This document shows, piece by piece, positions 34,501 through 45,762 of a stretch of DNA of 64,000 bases. Position 1 is the stretch's first letter. Every line of letters begins with the position of its first letter. A program made the translations under genes and the position numbers. The notes beneath the pieces are model-generated. The model searched no databases and had not been told where the DNA came from. It saw nothing but the letters and a program-made list of their open reading frames with translations. The stretch comes from Corynespora cassiicola (taxonomy: Eukaryota > Ascomycota > Dothideomycetes > Pleosporales > Corynesporascaceae), in the NCBI GenBank assembly GCA_022059125.1, contig JAEUWY010000006.1, positions 3,782,001-3,846,000 on the forward strand, in the 5' to 3' direction.

Positions 34501-35063
34501 TTGGCGGAGAGGCGCCAAGCAATGCGCCAAAAGGGCCCAAAGCTGAGCGACAATTGTTGGGCTCTGAGCACGACTCGTCAGCATCTGGACACAGAGACGG
34601 CACTGCTGCTGACACCATGTCCTCGTCGAATGAGGAATCGAGCAGTCGTCAAGCAGCATCAGGGGGTTCTTTGAGCACGGCACTGGTTCCAATACGTCGC
34701 GATGAATCAAGCCCGTTTCAGGCAAGATCAATAGGCTTTTCAAGCTCATTGCTGGGGCCAGTCCGTCGCCAAGGTGATGATTGGGAGGGTGATGTCGAGA
34801 GCGCTTCCGGACGCAGGGGTGGGCTCATGGGACCTAATCGGTATAGCACCGAGGGCGGCAACCAAAAGTCCAATGATGCGTCCTGCAGGTCACCCATGAA
34901 TGGCTTGACCGGCTCTGCTCCTCAAATTGACCAGCCAACTGGCACCAATATGGCTCCGTCGCCCCAGGGAAATACAAGCCAGCCAGCTCCATGGGCCGGA
35001 GACACTCACAACAATACTGGAGGCAAGAGAGGCGGCTTGATGGGTAGGAGCCGATGGGGTTAG
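31548..35063 (+). CDS. Giant coiled-coil protein with paired C2HC fingers
   Basis: I do not recognise this protein by name. It is a single exon of 1171 residues. Residues about 1-730 are nearly uninterrupted coiled coil apart from a globular patch around 200-300. A segment with CNHC follows near 705. Two similar zinc-finger-like motifs come next: C883-x-C885-x15-H901-x3-C905 and C947-x2-C950-x15-H966-x3-C970. The shared x15 and x3 spacing indicates an internal duplication. The C-terminal 200 residues are disordered and contain the near-identical motifs RRGGLMGPNRY (about 1086) and KRGGLMGRSRW at the very end. The architecture (long rod plus metal-binding tail) suggests a tether or scaffold; that is inference. 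Confidence 0.78.
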   Translation: MAAAKILRAQNANRKMRLSKDNSKWLKDLKRQFNTVHIQNKILSSTVDAADSRFDDSSRQLRAVHKQLGDTTRQLEVSNLSFKELREEIASLKSLITSIMKSQESAQTENDQKLVILELRHKKEVASLKSFHSQEHRGLETSLKDLHLLLEGLKLKVEGEGQLWFEFENSESMQIDSVPKALTDMGQRIVATVRTYLEQKLSDMEEEAMSEPTASIGDLPRYIRDVSELQIMDERAGQTKQGLKSYLNNMFGACVMGLKEVERANQGVFPYGLQIQLGQFCAKYLDSIRGDYDAKLADALRESKGLFVKLSEADGRVSMLKSELSKTKGLERDARDLLQQEMAQRQKAQATLEAKDDAQAKMTEQYTKSCMDLENQSASFEELRNEKTKLETTVSVLGKKIDTLSRDNVAEQSALRSKLADASNGHKKVLAEFKKDMEDAKKAKSEISSSYEKRIAELNAELRDEKSKSQKDLDKVLALNSKAFHDHKQVVMELEADKENLGNEMSKLERSLEEASDNSEKTISELKTENDKLRETLEDASSHHRESITQLETEITKLKEAASDSEEEKMKLRKCIDVTSEQHKTTVSDLNAKNIELENRIQGETDDRIKVVSEFTAEKTELQKSADEQQTLAEERQRRIIQLREEANEARAREVSKQKETAERIKALEEMVEAQKEELKKASAKETLVSTNSGTANNLAGISAAPGCNHCEALSITLENTKRSKDNYAETIDKAQSELTALGASHKVFLDMVGSMNGILGVQEEGLQQTILTFVRQDGEIAKQLDLFSLSNPHGILPLDLRLRKSSLEIKAIAGLGLEWAVKKLVSVATSQPDLIAKDEQPRTLLPFNSEAGSVFPPNAASNSVHSTRPPKLEERKRFIGECACGIQFLETDDADFKLDHINNCETFEKSSLSRQNQIRTTIGLKKQPPPTRQSPHQSLQSEMIECRNCGVPFPRTSSTWFYKVHLKSCTPGSPAPPAYSSTFFGGEAPSNAPKGPKAERQLLGSEHDSSASGHRDGTAADTMSSSNEESSSRQAASGGSLSTALVPIRRDESSPFQARSIGFSSSLLGPVRRQGDDWEGDVESASGRRGGLMGPNRYSTEGGNQKSNDASCRSPMNGLTGSAPQIDQPTGTNMAPSPQGNTSQPAPWAGDTHNNTGGKRGGLMGRSRWG

Positions 35064-36088
35064 ATTGTGATATTCTGAGCACCTAGAGCGAATTAGTCAA
35101 GATGTGAGATGTCACTGAAGATAATTGAGGATATGGTAAACTGGAAGACCAAAAAAAGGTGGGGAAGATGGTAAACTGGAACAATGAAAGAAAAAGCGAA
35201 GAACATCGTGGGCAGATGATTGATGCAAATGGAGAGAATGTAACATGTTAAGACGACTGAGAGAAGCGGGATGTGAACTTTTGTAGTCTCTTCAATCGGA
35301 CCAAGGTCATGGCCATGTCTTATATGCATAATGTCAGTCGGCTTTACTACATGTTTGAAGATGCCAAGTGATGCAAGGCGCCCAGTAGGATTCAAAGCTA
35401 ATTAAAGAAATCCAACCTGGAGGGATGGATCATTACCGCCGACGCCGACTTCATGCGGTTTCAGAAACTGCCACGTGGGATATGGGCCTTGCTCCTGCCG
35501 CAAAGCTTGATTTGAAGGATCAAGAAGCTCGAGGTACATGGTAGCCCTGCTTTCAAAGTCTTTGTCATTGGCTTGGAGGATTTTAAGATGCTGGTAACGG
35601 ACCAGTTGTTTGGGCCACGGACTCCGTGCCGAACTCCGTCGCTGCCAAGCTTTGGGGGGGCTTCTCCAGCTGCAATACCGAGGATTCTACTTGGTAATAC
35701 TCCAATGGAATACTAGTATAAAGAAAGTTACTATTGAAATAAAGTATTGTCAATCTTATAGAAAGAACGACGTTACTCTTGATCCGATCCAACTAGTAAC
35801 ATTAGTAAAGTTCCAGTTCAATCGCTTTTTCGTTCCTTACGATGTACAATTTTTGCATGTACGATAATTTAAAGATTAGAAAGTCGAATGGATGTTAGAA
35901 AAACGGGCTAGAGTTTTGGTTACCTTTGGATGCCTCATTTCGATGATCCCAGGGGAATAATGACATGAGCACAGAGGAAGCCGACAAAACCATGAATAGC
36001 CTGTTTCAGAGGATACAACCACATTGAATATATAACGAAAAGGTTTTATTTGTAACATTATCAGAATATAATACAGGGTCGCACTCGA
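35064..36088. other. Convergent intergenic region
   Basis: About 1 kb between the coiled-coil gene and the 3' end of the P450 gene. No gene or RNA is visible. A short repeated phrase (ATGGTAAACTGGAA) occurs at about 35131 and 35168. Confidence 0.4.
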
Positions 36089-37919
36089 CTAGCTAGAGGG
36101 GGTGATGTCACGCCTTCGCATACGGACAGGGACCTTGGCGGCGGGATGCGATATGCCCCCACCAAAGCCCGACAGCGAGAGGTCTTCTTCGAGATTCTGC
36201 CCAGCACCAAGAAGTTCGCAATCAAATAGCGATATGATCAAGGCCGAAGTCAGCAATATCTGTCGTTTGGCGAAGTGTCGCCCAGGGCATTGGCGCGGAC
36301 CTCCACCGTACGGGATCCACGAGCCTTCCAGGTCCTTGGTTGAGAAGATGGGGCCACTCTTGGAATCGGGAGCTCTCTTTAGAAATCTTCCAGGCCAGAA
36401 GGTGTCCACGGGATGCTCGTTCTCTGAGCCCGTGTCCCATGCCCGAGGGTCCCGATGTGCAACCGTGGTGCTGGTGACGATGACCTTGCGCTTTGGAATG
36501 ATCCAGTCCCGAATGTTCATGTCGAGGCGATCGGGCATGCGGATTACGTAGAAATGCATCCTCAATCGCAGAGTTTCGGCATATACTGCTTGAAGCAGTG
36601 GCAGTTTGAGAAGCATATTGACGTCGAAGGAGATGCGACCATTTTCCCGGCTCGAGATGCAAGTCGCGACTTCGGATCGCACTTGGCAAAGAAGTTGGGG
36701 GTCTCGATAGAGCTCATATAGCATCCATGATGAGGCGGTGAGTGCATTGCGGGTGCTGAAGTATTGTCAGTATAGGTCAGATTGCGAATCTGGAGTCATT
36801 TCCACTCACGCCCATATTGCCCCGAAATCCGGGGATGCGATGGCGTCTTCATCAAAACCATCCATACTGAGGAACATTTTTTGGCGCTCTCGGAAAAAAC
36901 TACTGCCCCAGTACGGATCATCCCCGTCCGGACCAATGGCAGAGTCGACAAAGTTTTCTCTTGCGTACTGCTGCCACGTCCTCACAGCGTCAAGGACCCT
37001 TTTGCGACTCGCAAAGGCCTTTGGTGCGAAGATCCAGGGAGTGCCTGTTCAGATGTTAGTGAATGAGAAGATTCAAAAACTCATCGACATTGCGTACCTC
37101 GCATATAGGTCTGCAGGTTGCGATCGAAAACCCAAAAATCATGAAGGAAGGTAGGATTAAGCCTGAGCAGGTGGGGCCCGCAGAGGGCATTCACGGCAGA
37201 GATCATGGATTCGTCGCCAAATAGCTGCATCAAGTCTGGCTCAGAGTGGAACTCGGATGCAGTACGGTGGTGAAGATCATGTAGCCTTTGGGTAATATCG
37301 CTAGCAAACCTGAGCCAGAAGGGCTGAAGGCCGGGGCCTTCGAGGAACCTAGTCATGGACTGGTGCTCCAGGTACTCGATGCGATTCTCCGGCTTCACCT
37401 TGCTACCTGGGTGCGGTTCGGCGCCGCCGCCGGAGTCATCTCTATCGTACAAGGCCAAGGGCTCTGCGGGTAGCCCGAAAGCGTAACCCAGAGCGAACTT
37501 GATAAAGACGGTCGACGTGCATATCCACGAGTTCTTGAACAGGGCCTTGATGTTCTCGGCGCCTTGGACGACATGGAATTCTTGGTTCAAGATCTTGACC
37601 CGCACTGGCACTGGCTGGCGGAAAAAGTTGCTGTGTACCATGTAAGCAGTGCGGCTAAGTGCATGCGGCTGTTGATTTTGCTTGCTGACCTCTCGCCGAG
37701 AACGAATTTGATTGGATTCAAAACATAGCCGAAGGGTACGGTGCCCAGGAGAGGCATCAGGTAAGGGAACGTCTGCGCAAGGCGCTTGGAGCCATGGGGC
37801 TTTGCTGCAGCGAAGCGGTTCTTGCGCTTGCTGTATCGGATGGCGAGCAGGGCAGCAGCGAAGACGACAAAGGCTGCATAGTTGGGTCGCACCATGGCCA
37901 GGAAGCCAGCGGCGTCCAT
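36089..37919 (-). CDS. Cytochrome P450 monooxygenase
   Basis: This is a membrane-anchored heme-thiolate monooxygenase; the substrate is unknown. The sequence style resembles fungal P450s annotated as cholesterol 7-alpha/prostacyclin-synthase-like (CYP7/CYP8-type). Exons are 37919-37690, 37630-37098, 37044-36810 and 36755-36089, 554 residues. The first intron is uncertain: the 59-nt version ends at ACACAG. An acceptor at 37655 keeps phase but gives a 35-nt intron, which is too short. An N-terminal membrane anchor spans about residues 12-32. ExxR is E393-T-L-R396. The heme loop is YGGGPRQCPGRHFA with the ligand C489. The gene diverges from a Pth11-like membrane-protein gene. A decayed P450 of similar type lies at 52715-54100. 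Confidence 0.92.
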
Positions 37920-38633
37920 TTGGAGGGGGATAGCGCTGACGGCCTGCAGAGGTCGAGATGGTGGATCGAAAGGGGAAGCTTGCCCCGAGACGGGCGGACA
38001 CGACACGACGGGCCACGGCAGACGAAGGGCAGGACGCGGTCGGAAGGCGACGGCGGCATCAACGCAGTCGACGGCGAGGAGGTTGAGCAGAGAGCAAGGC
38101 GGGCTTCGCCGTGGCCCTCAGCATGTCCAGCGGAAGGAGCACGCTCTCCTGATCCGAGGGCGGCGCATTGATGTTCCGGCCACGGTCGCGCCAGGCTGCT
38201 GCCGTCCAGGGCGGCGGATGGCACACGGATGGATAAGCTTGTTTGTGTAGTCTCCACCGCGACGGGCCTGATGCCACACTGCTGCACGTCGAATCCCAAG
38301 AGCAATTAATTGTCGGGAACCATAGGTGCAGGCTCATTGGCCAGGGCGCGGTAGCCCAGGTCGAGCGGCCCCCGAACCCGTTAGGCCCGGCGTCTATGGC
38401 AAGCGAGCGCACCAAGTATAGAACACGCTGGGGGCGCTGCTGCTGCTGTACCGCTGTACTGCCTTGTCGCGCCGTGGTACTGCAGAACCGACTGCCTTGA
38501 GATGAGGGCGTCCAGATGGGCCATCTCCATCGATATGGTATGGGCCTCTGGAGATGATGGGGAGGGCTGGCGTTGGGCCGACCTTTGGCGTGCGCCGGGC
38601 CTTGTTTCTCACCAGAGCTGCCACCCGCGATCC

Positions 38634-38668
38634 GCAGCCCGCAGCCCGCAGCCCGCAGCCGGCAGCAC
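38634..38668 (+). repeat. GCAGCCC heptamer tandem repeat
   Basis: Three perfect GCAGCCC units are followed by two diverged ones (GCAGCCG, GCAGCAC). Confidence 0.75.
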
Positions 38669-38840
38669 GCAAGCTGCACATCTGACAAGACGCCCCCGCG
38701 TAGGGGCTGGGTGCGTAGACTAGTCTGCCAGGCTATCGCGTGGTGTGGGACCAAACAAGCTCACCACCCGACCGCGGTGCCATGCACCTTGGTTCCCGAG
38801 CGCCTGGGGGCGAAGCACCCACGACGGTCCTGCACGAGGG

Positions 38841-38846
38841 TATATA
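38841..38846 (+). promoter_or_regulatory. TATA box of the Pth11-like gene
   Basis: TATATA lies immediately before an in-frame ATG at 38848. With transcription expected 30-50 bases downstream, that ATG would be outside the transcript, so the start at 38908 is preferred. Confidence 0.5.
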
Positions 38847-38907
38847 GATGCAATATGCCGGCCCCTACCTCGCCAGCGATTCCTTCCTCCAGCTTCACAC
38901 GTGGAAA

Positions 38908-40356
38908 ATGGCCCCTGCAGCCGTCATCTGGAAGGCTCCCAATGCCGAGTCGCGAGCCATCGTCCGCGAGCAAGTCATGGGAAGCGGGCGGATACACATG
39001 CACGCATTCGAGGTTTGTGGCCGTGGCATCTGGAGCAGTGGTTTCGACCCAAAAGACTTACCATCGCATAGATAAGCCTCGGCATCCTGACGGGGATAGC
39101 CATCCTGTGCTTCATTGCCCGCATGGCCATCCGCCTGCGCTATCAGCGGAAGCTTCACCTCGACGACGCCTTTCTGATCCTCGCCGTGGCCTGCCTGTGC
39201 GTGGCCACCGGCATCATCTACCGAGTCAGCTACTTCTTGTACCTCCATTCGGCCGCCCTGCTGCTCCCAGAAATCACCCCCTTCCTGATAGAGGACCTCG
39301 GGGAGCTGCTGAAGCTCCAGAACAAGGTGTACCCCTACCTGGCCATGATTTGGACCGCCACCTTTGCTGTCAAGTGGTGCTTCCTGGCATTCATGCGTCC
39401 GCTCATCGGCCCCATGGCCCGCAAGTTGAAGTGGTATTTCTGGTTCATCGTCGGGTTCTGCACCATTGTCTGGGCCTTCCTGGTCGCCGAGCCCTTCATC
39501 ATCTGTCCTTACTTCGGCGTCGATGCACGTAAGTAATACCAGCCTCGCCTCGGTAGACGGTGCTCACACGTTGCAGTCAAATGCTTCTACTCCGATGTTG
39601 ATGCGACCAAGACGCTCGCACTTACAACCTTTGTCACAATCCTCGATGTGCTTTCAGACATCATGAGTAAGTCCATGCCTCTAGGCCGATTCGCACTTGG
39701 GTTTGCTTGCGTCTGACAAATCACCAGTCGTCAGTCTTCCCATCATCATCCTCAAGGGCTCGCAGCTTAGCCGCTCCACCAAATTCGGCCTCGCTGTATT
39801 CCTCTGCCTCTCCATCTTCATGGCCATCTGCGCCATCACCAGAGTCTCCGGGTTTCATTATCGTGGCATTGAAGACGATACATGGAATTTCTATTGGCAA
39901 CATGCAGAGGGTGCCACCGCCGTCATGATGGCATCCCTCACCGCCTTCCGAACCCTCTTTGTCAAGCCTTCCAACGACCCCGACGCCACCACTCCCCGCA
40001 GCCCGGTCGAGAGCTTCTTTCACAAGATCTCTCGAAGATTCAGATCCCTGGCCCGTGCGACGCCGGAACCGACTGAAAAGCCAATCTCCACATCAACCAA
40101 AAAGTCAATCTTCAGTCTCCCCAAGATTCCCTCGGCCACTTTCTCCGGAGTGCGCACTTTTATCAGGAGAAACAACCGTTCCGAGGTCGACCGAACTCTG
40201 CCCACTTTCAATACTGTCGATTCGGACCTTGATGCCTTTGAAGTGGATTATCATGCCGCTCTGAAGCAAGATCGCCATGCGAGCAGTGCGCCCATGAGTA
40301 GCCGGGGGACGAGTCACAAGTCACCATCCCAAGGTGGATCCGTTTCATCCATCTGA
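38908..40356 (+). CDS. Pth11-like seven-helix (fungal rhodopsin-domain) membrane protein
   Basis: This is an integral plasma-membrane protein of the fungal rhodopsin-domain/Pth11-like family, often considered a GPCR-like sensor; its ligand is unknown. Exons are 38908-39012, 39072-39528, 39577-39666 and 39728-40356, 426 residues, introns of 59, 48 and 61 nt with consistent phases. Helix 1 (ISLGILTGIAILCFIARMAI) appears only after splicing of intron 1. The family signature follows: a basic loop then LHLDDAFLILA. A further five helices come after, including a conserved aromatic/Lys segment (KVYPYLAMIWTATFAVKWCF). The last 150 residues are a Ser/Thr/Pro-rich cytoplasmic tail with several basic and phosphorylatable stretches. 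It lacks an N-terminal CFEM domain. It diverges from the P450. Confidence 0.88.
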
Positions 40357-40549
40357 TGTGGGGAAATCTAGGAGGCTCTCAAAAAGAATTTTATGATCAA
40401 AGAATATTTACATATATTTATAGCCGGGTAATGGCTTATGGGCTTTTGTTTCGTGATACCCTTTTTTGTACTCTACGCTCTGCTAGTGATTTATAAGCTC
40501 GAAATGATATATATTGGCCAATGCAATTTCAGCTTCAACAGCCCCAAGC

Positions 40550-42149
40550 CTACCAACAGGACTTTCCTAGTCCATATTCTCGCTGCAATCCATCATTGAC
40601 CGACGCAATTGTTGCTTCTTCGTATGTAGGTGGGTAAGGCGACGGCAACATACTGGCTCGGCTGAACTCCATGCTCTGTCCACTGACTAGGCTTGAAGCT
40701 TCGTGACCAAAACCATTGGTCGCAGTCGGACCGGTGGAGCTACAGCCCTTTTCCGACATGGACCGTGCGTCGTAGGGATATCTGCAGTCGACACTTAGGC
40801 GCCGGCCTGGTGTTATGCCTGAAAAGACCCTGACTGGGGTTCTTAGTTGAACAAACAGAATTCGCGCCTAAGGGCTTGTGAGTAACTAAAATGTACCAAC
40901 ATTGGCACCAGACGCTAACCTTGGGTGAATTGCATTGGAATCCAAGCAAAAGTTCCAACTCGTATCTCCTCTCCAAGTTGCACGATTGGAAACTTGGGAC
41001 CACGCTATCATGCAATGGCTTATCCCTCCATAAGGCAGGGTCAATTTCGTTCACAGTCCCTTCTTCATCATCTGACGAGAAGACTTTGAGTCCCAAATTG
41101 CTCAAACTTTGTACCATCCAGAACGCCATTTGAACCTGGGCTGTTGTACCCACGCGAACGTCTGTATAGCCAACCAAAAGGGCCTGGAAGCTTTGGAGAT
41201 ATAGATCGCTTTCGTGGCCATCCAGCTTTTCTATATCGATGCGCATGCTGATGTCGCGCGCACATGTCAAACTGAATTCGCTTGGGAATCTGGCTGCAAT
41301 ACGAACTTTGGATGTACCCGTCATCGAAGGCAACAGAAGTAAATCGTCGCCAGTGCCAGTGGGAGACAGACTGTTGGCCGATGAACCCATAATAGTTGCT
41401 TCCACGGTGGAGACTGATGAAAAATCTCCCGAGCACATCGAACTTATCGAAACGGGGCGTGTATCCAGTGGCCAGACACTTATGTCCGCATGCTGGGAGT
41501 AGTTTAGGCCGTGTTTACCACAACGATCAGCCCAACTCACCTTTCTGAATGTGCTTTTGAACATGTTGCGCAAAATCGTGACAGCAACGTGTACGCGATA
41601 AATAACCTCAGCACCTTTGCGTGGCTCCTTCATCGAAGGTGGCAATTCTGGTGGACCTAATTGCGTTTCTTTGTCGTCCAGGATTCGTGAGACTGAGGTT
41701 TTCGGTGGGCATGATTCGCATTTTGGAAGCCAAGGAATCTATCATTACCATCAGTCCTGTTCGTGCAAATCAAGGGTATGACTGCATACCTTTAAAGCAA
41801 AAGGAAAACTGTGATAGCCGAATTGAAGTTTGATTGACTCGCTTTTGGACTTTTCGGTCACGAAGGAGACTGGAAATATTTGCGCCGAGTTTTGAACCAC
41901 CTGCTATTTCTTAGTGGGAAATTCGCAGTCGATGCAGCCGATAGAGCTCACCCTATGAGATTCATCCATTTTCCTTCTCGTGAGTAGCCCCGGTGCGCCA
42001 CTGAGTATCGATTTTGTCTCACCAATCAAATTCACCGCAATTTTCGACAAAGTAATCGTGCTTGGGCAAAACAAGATTACTTTACCACTGACGACTTCAC
42101 CATTTGTATAAGTTGCTTCTGGGTAATCAAATGTGATGGAAATGTCCAT
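40550..42149 (-). CDS. Alpha-arrestin (arrestin-related trafficking adaptor)
   Basis: This is a cytosolic adaptor that would recruit a Rsp5/Nedd4-type ubiquitin ligase to plasma-membrane proteins for endocytosis. Exons are 42149-41952, 41900-41790, 41738-41541, 41492-40920 and 40867-40550, 465 residues; introns are 48-52 nt and all phases agree. The arrestin N domain starts at residue 1 with the typical YTNGEVVSGKVIL strand pair; IFPVSFVTEK and YHSFPFALKIPWLPKCESCPP match its later strands. The arrestin C domain follows (about 160-400). The intron at 41493-41540 is a multiple of three and readable. The C-terminal tail carries PPTY (residues 439-442), the WW-domain-binding PPxY motif. It lies downstream of, and on the same strand as, a Zn2Cys6 regulator, with 0.7 kb between. 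Confidence 0.87.
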
Positions 42150-42853
42150 GGCGAATAAAGAATCGGCAGTAGAAGCCAGGAAAAACTGAAGATGATCTAA
42201 AACAATCAGAACGCTATTGAAGGATATGCCGACAACGTATTAAATGCAAGTCAACATGATTCCCTCTCCCGTTCCTCTTACAACACTCCAATAGGATGCC
42301 CTCCTATGGCTTGGCGTTTGTGATAGCTGAACGACTGACCATTCCGAAAGCCGACTAAAAATAGCCGGAAGCTCCGCAATACCGCCGATAATTCCAGGTC
42401 GCTCCTCAGCGCGACAGCGACAGTCGGAAGTGGATGGCAACAAAAGCCAGAGAAAAGCTTGGTATAATCTAGAACAAACCGTGGGCTTGGGAAAACTGGA
42501 ATTATAGCTTGGTAAAGTTGAAATTACAAAATTCTGCTGACTTAACAGGTAGCTATTGACACATGATACCTTTTTTTTTTTTGCTATTCCAGCAAGCTTG
42601 ACGTGCTCCAGAAGCTAGAAGACATACGACTAGATGAGATCAAAGTGTACATCAAGTTAAACATGCAGTACTTCAATGGGGCCAGGGCTATATGGATTGA
42701 GATGAAAAGCAAATATTGTACAATGGGAAGAACATGAGGTGGACCAAACACTTCATGTTTCAATATTTAACAATTGCCGGGAGTTATTCATTTGGAATGG
42801 AATGGCATCGGAAAGCTAAGGCGGATATGGTATGGCTGATTGGCTAAGAATTT
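42150..42853. other. Intergenic region between two minus-strand genes
   Basis: Promoter region of the arrestin gene. A T10 run lies at about 42572-42582. No gene is seen. Confidence 0.4.
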
Positions 42854-45143
42854 CTACAAAATGCTGTCGAATAAAGAAAAGTCTGCATCAAGCCATTCCA
42901 GTGTCGGCTGTGCGTCAAAAAGCCCCCACATAGGGTCGGTGTCTTCCAAGAATGCTCCCTCAATGGCGAGATCTACAGAAGCTTCAGGTAAAGCTGTAGA
43001 GAAAGAGTCGATGCATGTTTCTTGCGCAGGCGGTATGTTCGCAGCGAGGGGCATTTCGGGTTCATTCGCTGGGACAGATACCAGAGGAACTTCGACAGAA
43101 TTTAATCCAAGCGTTCCCGTGCCACTGGAGCTGACAATGGGCTGAGAACTTGCGACGACGTCTGTGCAAAGATCTAGGAATGCATTGAAAAGTCGTTGCA
43201 ACTTCGAAATTGAAGAGCTTCGTCCAGCAAGTTCGTCCAGACCAGAAGCCACGAGTTTAAGCATCTGAAAATCATGGTAGCTTTCAGTAGATACAACATG
43301 ACAAAACAGCACAAAGAAAGGTGTAAGTGGATGATATAGAACTGTCCTGTTGTCGCTGGTTAATGCTGCCAATGATGTGAAGTTTAGACATAAGTTACCA
43401 ATGCATAAAAGAAACATGGGCCCGAATGTCAGGGATCCCAACAAAAGCTTCGACTTGAATACTACGCAACGTGGACATTGCCATACGTGCGGAATCGAGA
43501 CAATCCTTGTCGACGTAGGGCTTTCCAGGTGTGCATATTTGTGTGGAGCGTAAAATGGAAGTGCGAAGAGAATGGTACGAAAATTGTATCGTGCTAAGCT
43601 CGCTGGTCATATAAAGTCCATCCCAAGAGTCGGAGGGCTCGTTCAACTAGACAAAGTAAGCAAATAACAACCAATTTCATAAAGAGCTGTACCTCGGTGA
43701 TTCGAGCATGGATTCTCTGAAGGCGCTTATGCAGGTCCGTGACAACCTCCTCCACGTGTGGGATTAATGAAGTATTATTCAGGATTCGCTCTGGATGTAG
43801 CTCCGAAACAAATATAGATTGAATAGGAGCAAACTGGAGATAGGTCGAGAGCAGCGAGGACATGGAATGATTAAGTGGAGATGAAAAGGCCGAGTCAAGA
43901 CCGTTGTTTCCGAGCAAGCATCGGCTTCGGCCAAGCATCATTGAATAACTCTTGTCGAGAATATGGCACCATATGAAGCAGTAATATAGCTCCAGCGAGT
44001 CCTCGGTCTCATCTTGACAGGTGCTGACTTTTGTTTCGAGGTTCAAATCCTCACATGTTTTGCAGGCTGCAGAAATAAAAGTCCAGCATGATGCAGAGTC
44101 ACCAATACCTTGTGCAATGAAGGACTAGAATGCGTTAATCAAAAAAAAAAGTTGTTGAGCCAAGGTGATGGGAGTAAACTCACGCTACAGAGAAGGGCTT
44201 GTAAGTAGAGCATGGAAGGGGCGGCCAAGAGATGGATCCGATTCATGGCTAGCTTGATGCTCTCAAGATGTCGAGTTGCACAATCGCGCAAGCTCTCCTC
44301 CATTCCTTCGACTTCATCTACTGAAAGAATTGTGTTGATGAATTTGAAAGCAGCCGAGTTGACACAAATAGAATATAAAAGGAGTGTTTCTGCGTCTTGG
44401 TCTTTATTGATCAGTGACAGGCCCATTTTTTTGAGAGATGACGGAGAGACATGCTTGAAGTAATCAAGCACATGAGGGCCCATGTTGTTACTCCTCAGCT
44501 CTGTTGATATGTCAAAGTTTGTCTGATCATAGGTTGGCACTGAAAATTACCGCGGATCATCCAGTATAGTAACTCGGTCGACGGAAATATGATTTCCTCC
44601 ATGCTATCAACCACACGCGATGCAAGCGGACGAGATCCAGCCGAGGGACGTGTGAAATGAGAAAGATGGTTGACAAAAGCCATTGCCGAGTTGAGAACGG
44701 CGAGTTTATCTGGTGTCATGTTCCGTGCCACGATCATTTCACGTCGAATAAATTCATGTGCCTCAATCATGGAAGGTGAGTGCGGCAAACTGGCAGCGTA
44801 CTTGGGGGGTGAGTGCGTGCTCTCATATCGGTTCTGTCGAGTTGTCCTTGGAGTTGGCTCAGACTCGACGGAGCGATGTCGTTTCAGGTTGTCTCGCACC
44901 CGGCGCAGCGAAGATGGTGTCCGAATGCATTTGATGTTACTGTCTTGACAGTTACCGCACGGATCATTGCGGTCACACTTCACCTGCCCTCATGTCAGTC
45001 GTGGACTTGTCTCCTCAACATCGCTATACACACTTTTCGTCTTCGGCATGTGTCACACTGCAATAAGATGTCAGATAAAGTTTCTCCCCATTCGTTTCGC
45101 GACCCACCACTGTGTTGGACGAGAGGTTCTGATAAGAAGCCAT
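42854..45143 (-). CDS. Zn2Cys6 transcription factor with fungal-specific domain
   Basis: This is a nuclear DNA-binding regulator. Exons are 45143-45108, 45057-45034, 44983-44551, 44500-44184, 44124-43693, 43646-43399 and 43346-42854, 660 residues. Two 50-nt introns cut the zinc cluster into pieces, the second exon being only 24 nt. The spliced cluster is canonical: C13-x2-C16-x6-C23-x5-C29-x2-C32-x6-C39, followed by a basic linker. The middle homology region typical of the family includes YCFIWCHILDKSYSMMLGR and HPLTPFFVLFCHVV; the last is created exactly by the 43347-43398 intron. The acidic C terminus (MWGLFDAQPTLEWLDADFSL) looks like an activation domain. It is the intact regulator closest to the decayed gene run at 45.7-55.7 kb, so it could once have controlled it; that is inference. 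Confidence 0.93.
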
Positions 45144-45762
45144 GGAAAGCGCGTGCGGTAGAAAAAGTCGCCGTTGGCGAAAGAAAAAAATGAAATGGGC
45201 TCTGCAAAAAAATCCCCTCCGTTTCGCAATCTACAGATATAGTTTTCGATACGAAGATACTTTGTAGGGCTGGATGGATTGTGTTTCGCCTCGACTGCCA
45301 AGGCGACTACTGAAAGGGGCAGAGGCCGCCGTTTCTTGGCACCAATGTTCACAGCCACGCCTTCAGCCACGCACTAAGCCAGCTATGCAGCATGAAGTGG
45401 CTGTACCATGAACGAGATGTGTATATTATCTCTCAGCATATGGTATTTAGTCCGAGAACGTGCGTGAGCAACTAGGCTGGGCCTTTTCTCGTGGGGAAGC
45501 GATAGTGTTCTTTCATGCCAGTCTCCTCGCACTCCGCGGCATCCGATTCACGCTAGCGAGTTGTAAGGCGACGGAGGTCCGGCGAACACGCACGAGCTTT
45601 TTTCGCCGAAACTAATGTGAGGAATAATAATAGGCGAGGGCTCCCACGGCCATTGCTGCGAATTGACCCGCATGCTAAACGGATCGCTTCAACAATACTA
45701 TCGAGTCAAGTTCGTACTCTAGGACACACCACGTCTTTGTCACGGCAATAGCCTGAGAAGTC
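45144..45762. other. Intergenic region upstream of the regulator
   Basis: Promoter region of the Zn2Cys6 gene. No gene, RNA or repeat is recognised. Confidence 0.4.

Larger units (their letters stand above)
37920..38907. promoter_or_regulatory. Shared divergent promoter region of P450 and membrane protein
   Basis: About 1 kb of GC-rich sequence. It contains a TATATA box at 38841-38846 for the plus-strand gene and a 7-bp tandem repeat at 38634-38668. Long open frames here on both strands are GC-rich shadows without domains. Confidence 0.45.

Noticed and set aside
38573..39532. 319-codon plus-strand frame upstream of and over the Pth11-like gene
   Set aside because: It is out of frame with the transmembrane exons, rich in Arg/Pro/His as expected of a shadow, and starts in the promoter region.
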